Source of the DNA: a virus
Strand: one strand, 5' to 3'
IMG/VR virus record: IMGVR_UViG_3300012984_000012
Location: 62,001-126,000 of that record
Length of the DNA: 64,000 nt
Shown here in pieces: positions 32,873 through 40,373 of this stretch. The notes under the pieces were generated by a model. That model was not told where the DNA came from and searched no databases. It saw only the letters and a list, made by a program, of their open reading frames with translations. Both the position numbers and the translations under genes were made by a program. The number at the start of each line of letters is the position of its first letter. Position 1 is the first letter of the stretch.

Positions 32873-33508
32873 ATGATGACCGAGCTCGATCGCACTTCGT
32901 TGAAGGTTTTTGGCCTGACTGGTGGGATTGCTAGCGGCAAGAGCACCGTCAGTCGGCTCTGGGCAAAGTGGGGAGTTCCCATCGTTGACGCTGACCTGGT
33001 GTCACGCCAGGTGATGGTCCCGGGAGCTCCCGCCTTCAATGCTATCATCGAGTGTTTTGGGCTCGAGATAGTGACACCCACGGGTGAGATCGACAGGAAG
33101 GCTTTGGGAAGCATCGTTTTTAGCGACAGCAAGAAACGAGCGTTGCTCAACTCAATAGTACACCCGAGGATCGCAAGCCAGACTCGAGCCATGTTCTCAG
33201 AGCTTCGTAGCAGCGGTGAAAAGCTAGCGTGTTATGACGCCCCGCTGTTGATCGAAGGCGGATTTGCAGCCGCTTTCAGGCCACTCGTCGTCGTCACGGT
33301 CCCGCCTGACGTTCAATTAAACAGGGTCATGGCCCGAGATGACCTGACTGAACAAGAGGCAAGATCTCGGATCTCGGCTCAGATGTCGCAGGACGCAAAG
33401 GTCGAGAAGGCTGACATCGTGATCAACAACGATGACGACCTATCAATGTTGATGTTTCGTGCTCGTCAGGCTCTTGACAGGGTGATGCAGATGGTTTCGG
33501 TCCCGTAG
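32873..33508 (+). CDS. coaE: dephospho-CoA kinase-like P-loop kinase
   Basis: 211 residues, normal CoaE length. P-loop GGIASGKST (17-25), the PIVDADLVSRQVM segment (CoaE DADxxxH/R region), GSIVFSDSKKRALLNSIVHP (family hallmark LExIxHP) and VVVTVPPDVQLNRVMARDDL with the lid RISAQM. CoaE phosphorylates dephospho-CoA to CoA. Related P-loop proteins in phages such as T5 act on deoxynucleoside monophosphates, so nucleotide kinase activity is an alternative. The TAG stop (33506-33508) lies inside the first tRNA gene, overlapping it by 10 bases. Confidence 0.85.
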   Translation: MMTELDRTSLKVFGLTGGIASGKSTVSRLWAKWGVPIVDADLVSRQVMVPGAPAFNAIIECFGLEIVTPTGEIDRKALGSIVFSDSKKRALLNSIVHPRIASQTRAMFSELRSSGEKLACYDAPLLIEGGFAAAFRPLVVVTVPPDVQLNRVMARDDLTEQEARSRISAQMSQDAKVEKADIVINNDDDLSMLMFRARQALDRVMQMVSVP

Positions 33509-33571
33509 CTCAGCGGTAGAGCATTCGGATTTCAACCCGATTTGTCGTGGGTTCGACCCCCACCGGGATCA
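33499..33571 (+). tRNA. tRNA with 8-base anticodon loop, anticodon UUC or UCA
   Basis: Acceptor GGTCCCG pairs with CGGGATC (33564-33570), discriminator A at 33571. The D arm is GCTC-AGCGGTA-GAGC. The T arm is GTGGG-TTCGACC-CCCAC. Between them the only good anticodon stem is TCGG/CCGA (33525-33528 and 33537-33540) with an 8-base loop ATTTCAAC, plus a U·U mismatch below it. Read from the first possible U33 the anticodon is UUC (Glu); read from the next it is UCA (UGA reader); a four-base anticodon is also possible. CCA is not encoded. The 5' end overlaps the kinase stop. Confidence 0.85.
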
Positions 33572-33574
33572 CAC

Positions 33575-33646
33575 GCTCTCATAGCCTAGAGGTCAGGCAA
33601 TCGGATTTCAACCCGAGTGACACAGGTTCGAACCCTGTTGAGAGCG
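33575..33646 (+). tRNA. second tRNA sharing the same anticodon arm
   Basis: Acceptor GCTCTCA pairs perfectly with TGAGAGC (33639-33645), G discriminator at 33646. The D arm is GCCT-AGAGGTC-AGGC. The T arm is ACAGG-TTCGAAC-CCTGT. The D arm and the G73 resemble bacterial tRNA-Glu. The anticodon region TCGGATTTCAACCCGA (33601-33616) is identical over 16 bases to the first tRNA although the bodies differ, again giving a 4-bp stem and 8-base loop. If a 7-base loop is forced, the stem has a C·C mismatch. tRNA-Glu(UUC) is the most likely identity, not certain. Confidence 0.85.
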
Positions 33647-33650
33647 CAAG

Positions 33651-33944
33651 ATGGACGACAAGGCATACATCTGCGACGGGTGTGGTGAGAGGATCACTGA
33701 CGAAGAGCTGGTCATCTCTGAGACAGATCCTGACCTGTGGAAACACCCGTTCCGTGAGGTGTGCCTGAAGATCCGAGAGCAGAACAGTGAGCCAACCCCT
33801 CCAGCCCAGCTGTACCACCAGCGTCACGGCTATAACCGGTTAACCCGTCGCACAGAGCCCTATTTATGTGGGACGTTGCATCTCGAGACTGAGCAAGAGT
33901 ACTTCATCCACTGGATTGGGTATGGGATGAAGATTGATACCTGA
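33651..33944 (+). CDS. small zinc-finger-like protein
   Basis: 97 residues starting 4 bases after the tRNA. CDGCGE (8-13) at the N-terminus and single cysteines later (C38, C73) may form one zinc site. The remainder is polar with an aromatic end (EYFIHWIGYGMK). No family recognised. The proximity to the tRNA end means RNA processing must separate the two. Confidence 0.5.
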   Translation: MDDKAYICDGCGERITDEELVISETDPDLWKHPFREVCLKIREQNSEPTPPAQLYHQRHGYNRLTRRTEPYLCGTLHLETEQEYFIHWIGYGMKIDT

Positions 33945-33986
33945 CGATCGTTGAACTAAGCGTCAGATCAAAGTTACGATCAGGGG

Positions 33987-34802
33987 ATGAGCGATCCCTC
34001 TCCTGAGTTCGAAGACTTGCCAACCGGAAAACCCCACGTTTCTTTCTCTGAAATCCGTGAATGGAAGGATTGCTCGTACCGTCACAAGCTACGACACGTC
34101 CTGAAAATCGATCTTAGCAAACCTGGTCCCCTCATGGACTTTGGCACCGCGTGCCACGCTGCGTGTGAAAGGTTCTTGAAGACGCGCGTCATGGACGTCT
34201 CGATCGCCACGGACATGATCCGAAGGGTGTGGGAAAAGAACAAAGACGTCCCGGGATTCGAAGCGCAAGGTCTAGACAAGTACCTTGCCGAGGCCGAAGC
34301 TATCCTTGCTGACGTTCCTAAGTGGATGGAAGAAACGTTTCCTGACTGGGAGTACGTTGACGCTGAACACTACTTGTACGAACCCATCGAAGGCAGCAAA
34401 CACGCGTTCAAGGGTTTCATTGACGGCGTCATCAAGTGCAAGGGACCAAAAAACAAAACGTTGATCTGGTTGATCGATTGGAAAACCACCTCCTGGGGGT
34501 GGAGTATGGATAAAAAATCTGACGTCATGGTTCGAGCACAGCTCGTCCTTTACAAGAACTTCTGGTCTAACAAGACGGGAACGAATCCCAAGGACGTCAG
34601 GTGTGGGTTCGTCCTCCTCAAGAGGACGGCAAAACCCGGAGCACATTGCGAGTTGATCACCACGTCTGTCGGCGACGTGACGACAGAACGCTCGCTGAAA
34701 GTGATCAACAACATGCTCTCCAGCGTCAAAAAGGGTATTGCCATCAAGAATCGTGCATCATGCACGTACTGTGACTATCGTGACACCGAACACTGCACCT
34801 GA
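33987..34802 (+). CDS. PD-(D/E)XK nuclease, Cas4/AddB-like with Fe-S cysteines
   Basis: 271 residues. SFSEIREWKDCSYRHKL (19-35) with Cys29 is the typical RecB-family opening, and His57 sits in the FGTACHAACE motif. Asp146 (FKGFIDGVI) and Asp164-x-Lys166 (LIDWKTT) form the D…DXK active site. Cys259, Cys262 and Cys270 (CTYCDYRDTEHC), with Cys29, match the 4Fe-4S arrangement of Cas4 and AddB nucleases. It probably resects or trims DNA ends during phage recombination or packaging. No cas genes or CRISPR array are in view, so a CRISPR role is not suggested. Confidence 0.9.
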   Translation: MSDPSPEFEDLPTGKPHVSFSEIREWKDCSYRHKLRHVLKIDLSKPGPLMDFGTACHAACERFLKTRVMDVSIATDMIRRVWEKNKDVPGFEAQGLDKYLAEAEAILADVPKWMEETFPDWEYVDAEHYLYEPIEGSKHAFKGFIDGVIKCKGPKNKTLIWLIDWKTTSWGWSMDKKSDVMVRAQLVLYKNFWSNKTGTNPKDVRCGFVLLKRTAKPGAHCELITTSVGDVTTERSLKVINNMLSSVKKGIAIKNRASCTYCDYRDTEHCT

Positions 34803-34845
34803 TCTACATAAATGACGCTTACCAGATATTACACAGCGCTGAGAG

Positions 34846-36114
34846 ATGAATATGATGACGTCAATGGCTGACAAAAAGAAGAAGGTCTTGATGCTGTGCG
34901 ATCACCCGCTCTCTACCAGCGGCGTCGGAACGCAAGCAAGGTGGTTGATCAACGGCTTGGTGCAGACGGGTAAGTACTCGTTCAAGGTCTTTGGTGGTGC
35001 TGTCAAACACGACAACTACGACACGGTGACGGTTAACCCTGACTTCATCATCAAGCCCACCAATGGGTTTGGAGACAAGAACATGCTCAGGCAAGCGTTG
35101 GCACAAGAGCAACCTGACATCCTGTTGCTGTTCACCGATCCTCGGTTTTTCATCTGGGTGTGGGAGATGGAGGACGAGGTTCACCAGATGTGTCCGATCG
35201 CGTACAACCACCTGTGGGACAACCCGCCGTGGCCCGAGTTCAATCGCGTCCTTTACGAATCGACGGACCTGATCAATTGCATCAACTACCCGACCTACGA
35301 CATGGTTCACCAGAGGTTCCCAGAAAAGACGAACTACATACCGCACGCAGTTCCCAAAGAGATCTTCTTTCCGATGGCTCCCGTTGAGGCAGCTCGCTTC
35401 AAGTCACAGATCCTCGGAAACGAGCGTTCAGATCACTTCATCATCACCTTCGTCAGTCGTAACGCTCGCCGCAAGATGCCCAGCGACATCATCATCTCGT
35501 TCAAGCAATTTCTCACTGAGCTCGAGACGAAGCACGGCCATCGCAAGTCGACCCTCGTAATGCACACGGATCCGATGGATCCAGAGGGTCCCAACCTTCA
35601 CCATGTCATCGACATGTTACACCTCAAGGACAACGTCGTCTTTTCAAAGGACAGGGTCGGATTCTCTGAGATGAACGCTCTCTATAACATGTCAGACACC
35701 ATCGTTAACCGTAGCTGCAACGAGGGGTTTGGATTGGGCACCCTTGAGGCGATGATGGGAGGAAAGCCCATCATCGCACTGAAAACAGGCGGTCTGACAC
35801 GACAGGTCGAGGACCCTGAGACGGGCGAACAGTATGGTATCGGTCTAGAACCTGAGGTCAAGACGTTGGTCGGTAACCAGATGGTCCCGTACATCTATGA
35901 GGACTTCGTCTCTCATGAGACGCTGGCGCAAGCGTTCATGACCATGTACGATTGGGGACCAGAAAAACGAGCCGAGGTGGGTAAGAAAGCATACGCTCAC
36001 GCTCTCAAGGATTACGACATGAGCAGAATGATCTCTGATTGGGACAGGACGTTAACCAACCTGACAGAAAACTGGCGCACGTCACAACAGCGTTGGGTGA
36101 GGATCGAGCTATGA
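34846..36114 (+). CDS. GT4-type glycosyltransferase
   Basis: 422 residues from 34846; ATGs at 34852, 34855 and 34864 are alternatives, and the GAGAG at about 34840 fits the second or third better. KVLMLCDHPLSTSGVGTQAR is the acceptor-domain start, IPHAVPKEIFFPM is the hinge, ITFVSRNARRKMPSDIIISF starts the donor domain, and SCNEGFGLGTLEAMMGGKPI is a canonical E-x7-E donor site. Separate from the main island, it forms a pair with the next gene and precedes the late structural block. Confidence 0.93.
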   Translation: MNMMTSMADKKKKVLMLCDHPLSTSGVGTQARWLINGLVQTGKYSFKVFGGAVKHDNYDTVTVNPDFIIKPTNGFGDKNMLRQALAQEQPDILLLFTDPRFFIWVWEMEDEVHQMCPIAYNHLWDNPPWPEFNRVLYESTDLINCINYPTYDMVHQRFPEKTNYIPHAVPKEIFFPMAPVEAARFKSQILGNERSDHFIITFVSRNARRKMPSDIIISFKQFLTELETKHGHRKSTLVMHTDPMDPEGPNLHHVIDMLHLKDNVVFSKDRVGFSEMNALYNMSDTIVNRSCNEGFGLGTLEAMMGGKPIIALKTGGLTRQVEDPETGEQYGIGLEPEVKTLVGNQMVPYIYEDFVSHETLAQAFMTMYDWGPEKRAEVGKKAYAHALKDYDMSRMISDWDRTLTNLTENWRTSQQRWVRIEL

Positions 36115-37295
36115 ACACTCCTAACATGAAATCAGTCGTCCTTCGGGGCCCAGTGTTGACGCAATCAGGTTACGGCGTTCACTGTCGTCAGATCGCAAAG
36201 TACCTGCTCAATCGTGGCGACGTTGACGTCAAGTTCCTAGCCACGCCCTGGGGCGACACTCCTTGGATTGTCAATCCCAATGCGTCAGAAGGTCTAGCGG
36301 GTCAGATCATGCAGCGCTGTGTGTCTCCTGACGTGACCTCAAACTTTGACGTGTCAATTCAATTACAATTACCTAACGAGTGGGACCCGAAATTGTCTCG
36401 TGTCAACGTGGGTGTCACTGCTGCCGTCGAGACGGATCGTTGCCACCCAGAGTGGGTGACAGCCTGTAATGCGATGCACTCTGTCATCGTTCCATCAAGT
36501 CACGCAAGGCAGTGCATCTTAAATTCGGGCAACGTGACTCGACCCATTGTCGTCGTCCCAGAATCGTACTCAGAGTCGATCGATGATTCATCTGACTTGT
36601 ACGCTTTCGAGAGCTTTCCCACGTCGTTTAACTTTTTGGTTTTCGGTCAGCTAACAGGTAACAACCCACACAGCGACAGGAAGAACATTTTCTACACTGT
36701 CAAGTGGCTGTGTGAAACGTTCAAGAACGATAAGGATGTCGGCATCGTCGTCAAGACCAACGCAGGTCGAAACTCAAAGATCGATCGAAACATAGTGCTC
36801 AACACGTTCAAGCAACTGTTGACAGAGGTCAGGCCAGCAGGTGCCATAGGTCCCAAGTTTTATTTGCTTCATGGTGACATGAATGACCTAGAGGTCGCGT
36901 CGCTGTACAAGCACCCTCAGATCAAGGCGTTAGTCGCTCTAACGAGGGGTGAAGGTTACGGACTTCCGATCCTAGAGGCCGCAGCCTCTGGCTTGCCCGT
37001 CATCGCGACCAACTGGTCGGGTCACCTTGACTTTCTGAAGCACGGTAAGTTCATCAGTGTGTACTATCAACTCAATGAAGTACATCCTTCTCGCATCGAC
37101 AACAAGATCTTCGTCAAGGGATCACGTTGGGCCAACCCCTCCGAGGAGGATTTCAAGAAGCGAGCTCTCAAGTTTCGAGAGAGCCCATCAACTCCAAAAC
37201 AGTGGGCGCTCGAGCTCAAACAAAAGATCAAAGAACCTTACAGTTTCAAGGCGATCTGTCGTGCATATGACGAGGCCTTACGAGAGGTGCTTTGA
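36111..37295 (+). CDS. GT4-type glycosyltransferase
   Basis: 394 residues from the ATG at 36111 (ATGA overlap). VVLRGPVLTQSGYGVHCRQI at the N-terminus, VPSSHARQCILNSGNVTRPI, FGQLTGNNPHSDRKNIFYTV, and a donor site LTRGEGYGLPILEAAASGLP followed by VIATNWSGHLDFL. Strong family 4 signature. Paired with the previous gene and followed 3 bases later by a small membrane protein. Possibly modifies the virion built from the neighbouring structural genes. Confidence 0.92.
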   Translation: MNTPNMKSVVLRGPVLTQSGYGVHCRQIAKYLLNRGDVDVKFLATPWGDTPWIVNPNASEGLAGQIMQRCVSPDVTSNFDVSIQLQLPNEWDPKLSRVNVGVTAAVETDRCHPEWVTACNAMHSVIVPSSHARQCILNSGNVTRPIVVVPESYSESIDDSSDLYAFESFPTSFNFLVFGQLTGNNPHSDRKNIFYTVKWLCETFKNDKDVGIVVKTNAGRNSKIDRNIVLNTFKQLLTEVRPAGAIGPKFYLLHGDMNDLEVASLYKHPQIKALVALTRGEGYGLPILEAAASGLPVIATNWSGHLDFLKHGKFISVYYQLNEVHPSRIDNKIFVKGSRWANPSEEDFKKRALKFRESPSTPKQWALELKQKIKEPYSFKAICRAYDEALREVL

Positions 37296-37298
37296 AGC

Positions 37299-37604
37299 AT
37301 GTTAGCGTTAGTCATTGGCCTCAGCGTGGCCGTCGTAGTGTTGGGCCTGCTGCTGTTTTTTAGCGTCAGGCACAACCTACAGCTCGAAGATCGTTTTGAG
37401 GAGGTCGGCATACAGGTAGAAGAATCGCTCGACATCATCAATGACTGTTACCAGCGAATCGCTAAGGTCGCTGAGATGCCAGTCGGATCTGACGATCCGT
37501 TCGTTCAGCAGCTGATCGCTGACATTAAGCACACCAAACACGCCATTCTCCTCGTGGCGAACAAGGTCATAACCTTCGATCGCGACGAGGATGAACAGGA
37601 GTAA
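37299..37604 (+). CDS. small N-anchored membrane protein
   Basis: 101 residues. Residues about 2-23 are a strongly hydrophobic membrane helix (LALVIGLSVAVVVLGLLLFF), the rest a charged helical domain (LEDRFEEVGIQVEESLDIIN) with an acidic end DRDEDEQE. No cleavage site is obvious, so it is a signal anchor. It immediately precedes the late sigma gene. Function unknown. Confidence 0.6.
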   Translation: MLALVIGLSVAVVVLGLLLFFSVRHNLQLEDRFEEVGIQVEESLDIINDCYQRIAKVAEMPVGSDDPFVQQLIADIKHTKHAILLVANKVITFDRDEDEQE

Positions 37605-37606
37605 CA

Positions 37607-38425
37607 ATGGCGTTCAGTCGTAAAAAAGCAGCAGAGGCACAGATCGTCCCGACCAAAAAATCGATGGAGGCAAAGACAGACGTTCCAGCTGTCGAGCTCA
37701 CGCCCGAGGAAAAAGAAGCTGCAGCAAAAGCCGCTAAGGCGTTGCGAATGTATTTCAACGCTGGGACGCAAGCCGCCATCGTTGCTTACCAACAGTCTGA
37801 TGTCAAAAAAGACAAGGACAAGCTCTACGTTGACAAGATCCTGCCTGCGTTTGAGAAGCTGGTCGAGAACCTGATCAACATTCACAAGTTCACTAGCTTG
37901 CATGACACGTTTGACGACCTGAAGAACGATTGCGTCAATTTTTTGTTTGAGACCATCGGAAAGTTCGATGCGACACGTGGGACTAACGCCTTCTCGTATT
38001 TCAACGTCGTGGCCAAGAACTGGCTCATCATCAAGACCAAACAGAAATCACAACGCATCAAGCGTAGCGTCAGCCTTGACGATCCCGACTCACTAAGCGC
38101 AAACGAACAGCGTATCATTGAGGACTATAACATCGTCCCTGCACAGGACGAGCTGTTGATGAGCAAGGGATCAGCGGCTAACGTCATCAACGTCTTACAA
38201 GAGATCCGAAGCAAGGTCAAGACAGAGAACGAGCTCGCTTGCATCAATTCGATCATCATCATCTTTGAGAACATCGATGATATTGATCTTCTCAACAAGA
38301 GCGCCATCCTGCTTTACATGCGTGAGTTGTCAGGCCTCAGTCCCAAGCAGCTGACGACGACGATGCAATCCGTGAAAAAACTGTATCGTCGCTCTAAGAT
38401 CGACACGAAATTCAAGCTGTTTTGA
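37607..38425 (+). CDS. late-transcription sigma factor, T4 gp55-like
   Basis: 272 residues. The first 50 are a basic, Ala/Glu-rich tail. Residues about 100-150 contain the sigma region 2-type signature DDLKNDCVNFLFETIGKFDA then TRGTNAFSYFNVVAKNWLII, matching the -10-binding core (KFDxxRGxxFxTYxxxWIxxxI). SVSLDDPDSLSANEQRII resembles the linker after region 2. There is no region 4, as in T4 gp55, which directs host RNA polymerase to late promoters. It lies directly upstream of the baseplate genes it would be expected to control. Confidence 0.83.
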   Translation: MAFSRKKAAEAQIVPTKKSMEAKTDVPAVELTPEEKEAAAKAAKALRMYFNAGTQAAIVAYQQSDVKKDKDKLYVDKILPAFEKLVENLINIHKFTSLHDTFDDLKNDCVNFLFETIGKFDATRGTNAFSYFNVVAKNWLIIKTKQKSQRIKRSVSLDDPDSLSANEQRIIEDYNIVPAQDELLMSKGSAANVINVLQEIRSKVKTENELACINSIIIIFENIDDIDLLNKSAILLYMRELSGLSPKQLTTTMQSVKKLYRRSKIDTKFKLF

Positions 38426-38432
38426 GGTTGAC

Positions 38433-38813
38433 ATGCCTGACAACGCAGAAACGGGTGACATCGTCGAGCTTGAAGCACGAAACGTCGAAGAACGTCTTCG
38501 TGATTTTTCAGATCTACTAAAGGACATCAACAACCTCAGCGACAAGAAAAGACAGCTATGGAAGGAGATCTACGAGAACGCGATCTCTGATCGCCAGAAC
38601 TCGTACGTGATGTTTGCCAAGCTTGTCAAGATCGCTGCTGACAAGAGCACTGAACATGCCGTGCATGGCAAGACCATCGCTACGTACATCGAGCGCATGT
38701 CACGTGCTAACGATCAGCTCATTAAGCTGGCTGAGTTAATTGCGAAGGCTGATCAAAAGAGCGAGTCGATAGATCCTGAGGATATGTTTTCCCGCATCAG
38801 CGAAAACAAGTGA
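38433..38813 (+). CDS. helical protein next to the late sigma factor
   Basis: 126 residues, entirely helical and charged (NVEERLRDFSDLLKDINNLS, KKRQLWKEIYENAISDRQNS), with an acidic end. It has no domain I recognise. Located 7 bases after the gp55-like gene, it could be a co-factor of the late holoenzyme, as gp33 is in T4, but there is no sequence match that I can claim. Confidence 0.5.
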   Translation: MPDNAETGDIVELEARNVEERLRDFSDLLKDINNLSDKKRQLWKEIYENAISDRQNSYVMFAKLVKIAADKSTEHAVHGKTIATYIERMSRANDQLIKLAELIAKADQKSESIDPEDMFSRISENK

Positions 38814-38825
38814 CCCACAGGAACC

Positions 38826-40367
38826 ATGACCAACGAGCAGTACAAGCCGATAAGAGACATCGCAGAAGGTGTTTCTGGTGAGATACAGAAACAGCGAGCG
38901 TACTACGAACACGGCTTCCGAGGCGACCTTCCCCTGTTCTACAGGTACGTCGTCATCGAGACCATCTTCGATCCGACGATCATCGACGACAATAAGGTGT
39001 CGTACTTCGAACACGCGTTACAGGTGTCGAACATCCACCTCGCAAAGGTCCTACCTCGGAACACGATCGTCGCCCAGCGCGTCATGACACCGGGAACGTC
39101 TGCTGCGACGCCCGCGATGTTCCTGTTTCCGTTCTTTCCTCCCACGGTATCGTTCCCATGCCAACCGGGCGAGCACGTCTGGGTCATGTTCGAGAACCAA
39201 TCAGGCACCAAGAACGACCTTGGTTACTGGATGTGTCGCATCGTTGAGCCGGGTTTTGTCGAGGACGTCAATCACACCCACCCGCCCCGAGGCCTAGACG
39301 CTAGCTTCGTTCCAGGATCTCGAGACCAGTTCGATGGCACTGACTCTCCAAAGTATGAATTTCGAAATGGTCGTGCTGACACTCGAGAGGACGGTCGGTA
39401 CACCCTTGCCGAGAGCGCGACACTGAACGGTGATGAAAATGCGTACGAAAAACTATTGACAGACACTGATGGGGGAAAGCTTTCCGTTCTAGAGCCGGTT
39501 CCGAGGTACCGAAAACGTCCCAGTGAGTTTGCGTTCGAAGGAACGAACAATACCCTGATCGTGATGGGTCGTGATCGAACAGGCGCTGTTGCTAGGTACA
39601 AGTCAGACGAAACGTCACAAGCAACCGTCGTCGCCGGCATACCAGACGAAGACGACCAAAAGCCAGGCGCAGGATCGATCGACCTGGTCGCCGGCCGCGG
39701 GCAAACAGACGGCACCGGTGGTGCAGAGGCCAGCTCTACGAACATCGACGGTTCACCGACTGGTAAAAAAGAGCTTGGAAAGTCGCTAAAGGAGCTGGTA
39801 CCTAACGAGGGTGACCCTGACTTCATTAACGATCGAAGCCGCGTCTTGATCTCACAACGCACGAAGGTTGACAGGAATTTTGGCCTGAATCGGTTTAATT
39901 CTGATCTAAGCAAGGGAAAGTTCCAAGGCGGTGATCCTGCGAAAGCAGACGTCAAGGACAGTGACGAAGGAGACGGCGCCATCGTCATCAAGACTGACAA
40001 GATCAGGTTGATCGCTCGTTCTGATCTTGAGATCGTCGTAACGGGATTCGTGACTCGTGATGACAAGGGAAGGATAGTCGAAGACCAAGATAGCGACAAC
40101 TGGGCCGTGGTCGCGATCAAGGCTAACGGTGACATCGTTTTTCAACCTTCGAAAAAAGGATACGTGAAACTTGGAGGAGATGACGCTCAGTTCGGTCTCG
40201 TGTGTAGCGACGTGCCTGTCGTCGCTGCTGATGGTGGCGTGACCGGAGCGCCCTTGTCTACGACGATGGGCGGATTTTTTGCTGGTGCGAAACCCGCAGG
40301 GTCAGACAACGGCCCAGCGCTCGCTCCCTCACAAGGCAAATTTGCAAATAAGATCTTGGTGAAATGA
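38826..40367 (+). CDS. baseplate spike/hub protein with OB fold
   Basis: 513 residues. Residues about 80-145 look like the OB-fold of T4 gp5 and related spike proteins (RNTIVAQRVMTPGTSAATPA, CQPGEHVWVMFENQSGTKND, GYWMCRIVEPG). The middle (190-370) is polar, Gly/Asp-rich and probably extended. The last 130 residues (KTDKIRLIARSDLEIVVTGF, DIVFQPSKKGYVKLGGDDAQ) look like a trimeric beta-helix needle similar to the gp5 C-terminus. No lysozyme domain is seen, so peptidoglycan cutting is probably done by the next gene. Confidence 0.7.
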   Translation: MTNEQYKPIRDIAEGVSGEIQKQRAYYEHGFRGDLPLFYRYVVIETIFDPTIIDDNKVSYFEHALQVSNIHLAKVLPRNTIVAQRVMTPGTSAATPAMFLFPFFPPTVSFPCQPGEHVWVMFENQSGTKNDLGYWMCRIVEPGFVEDVNHTHPPRGLDASFVPGSRDQFDGTDSPKYEFRNGRADTREDGRYTLAESATLNGDENAYEKLLTDTDGGKLSVLEPVPRYRKRPSEFAFEGTNNTLIVMGRDRTGAVARYKSDETSQATVVAGIPDEDDQKPGAGSIDLVAGRGQTDGTGGAEASSTNIDGSPTGKKELGKSLKELVPNEGDPDFINDRSRVLISQRTKVDRNFGLNRFNSDLSKGKFQGGDPAKADVKDSDEGDGAIVIKTDKIRLIARSDLEIVVTGFVTRDDKGRIVEDQDSDNWAVVAIKANGDIVFQPSKKGYVKLGGDDAQFGLVCSDVPVVAADGGVTGAPLSTTMGGFFAGAKPAGSDNGPALAPSQGKFANKILVK

Positions 40368-40373
40368 GGCACA

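Noticed and set aside
33499-33646. Genome-wide UGA reassignment, suggested by a possible UCA anticodon
   Set aside because: Many genes end in TGA directly overlapping the next start (ATGA, TGATG) with no continuing homology, so TGA works as stop; at most local suppression is possible.
39272-40135. A 287-codon minus-strand frame inside the baseplate spike gene
   Set aside because: It lies wholly within a well-supported plus-strand gene, is Ser/Pro/Arg-rich with no domain, and no gene in this block runs in that direction.
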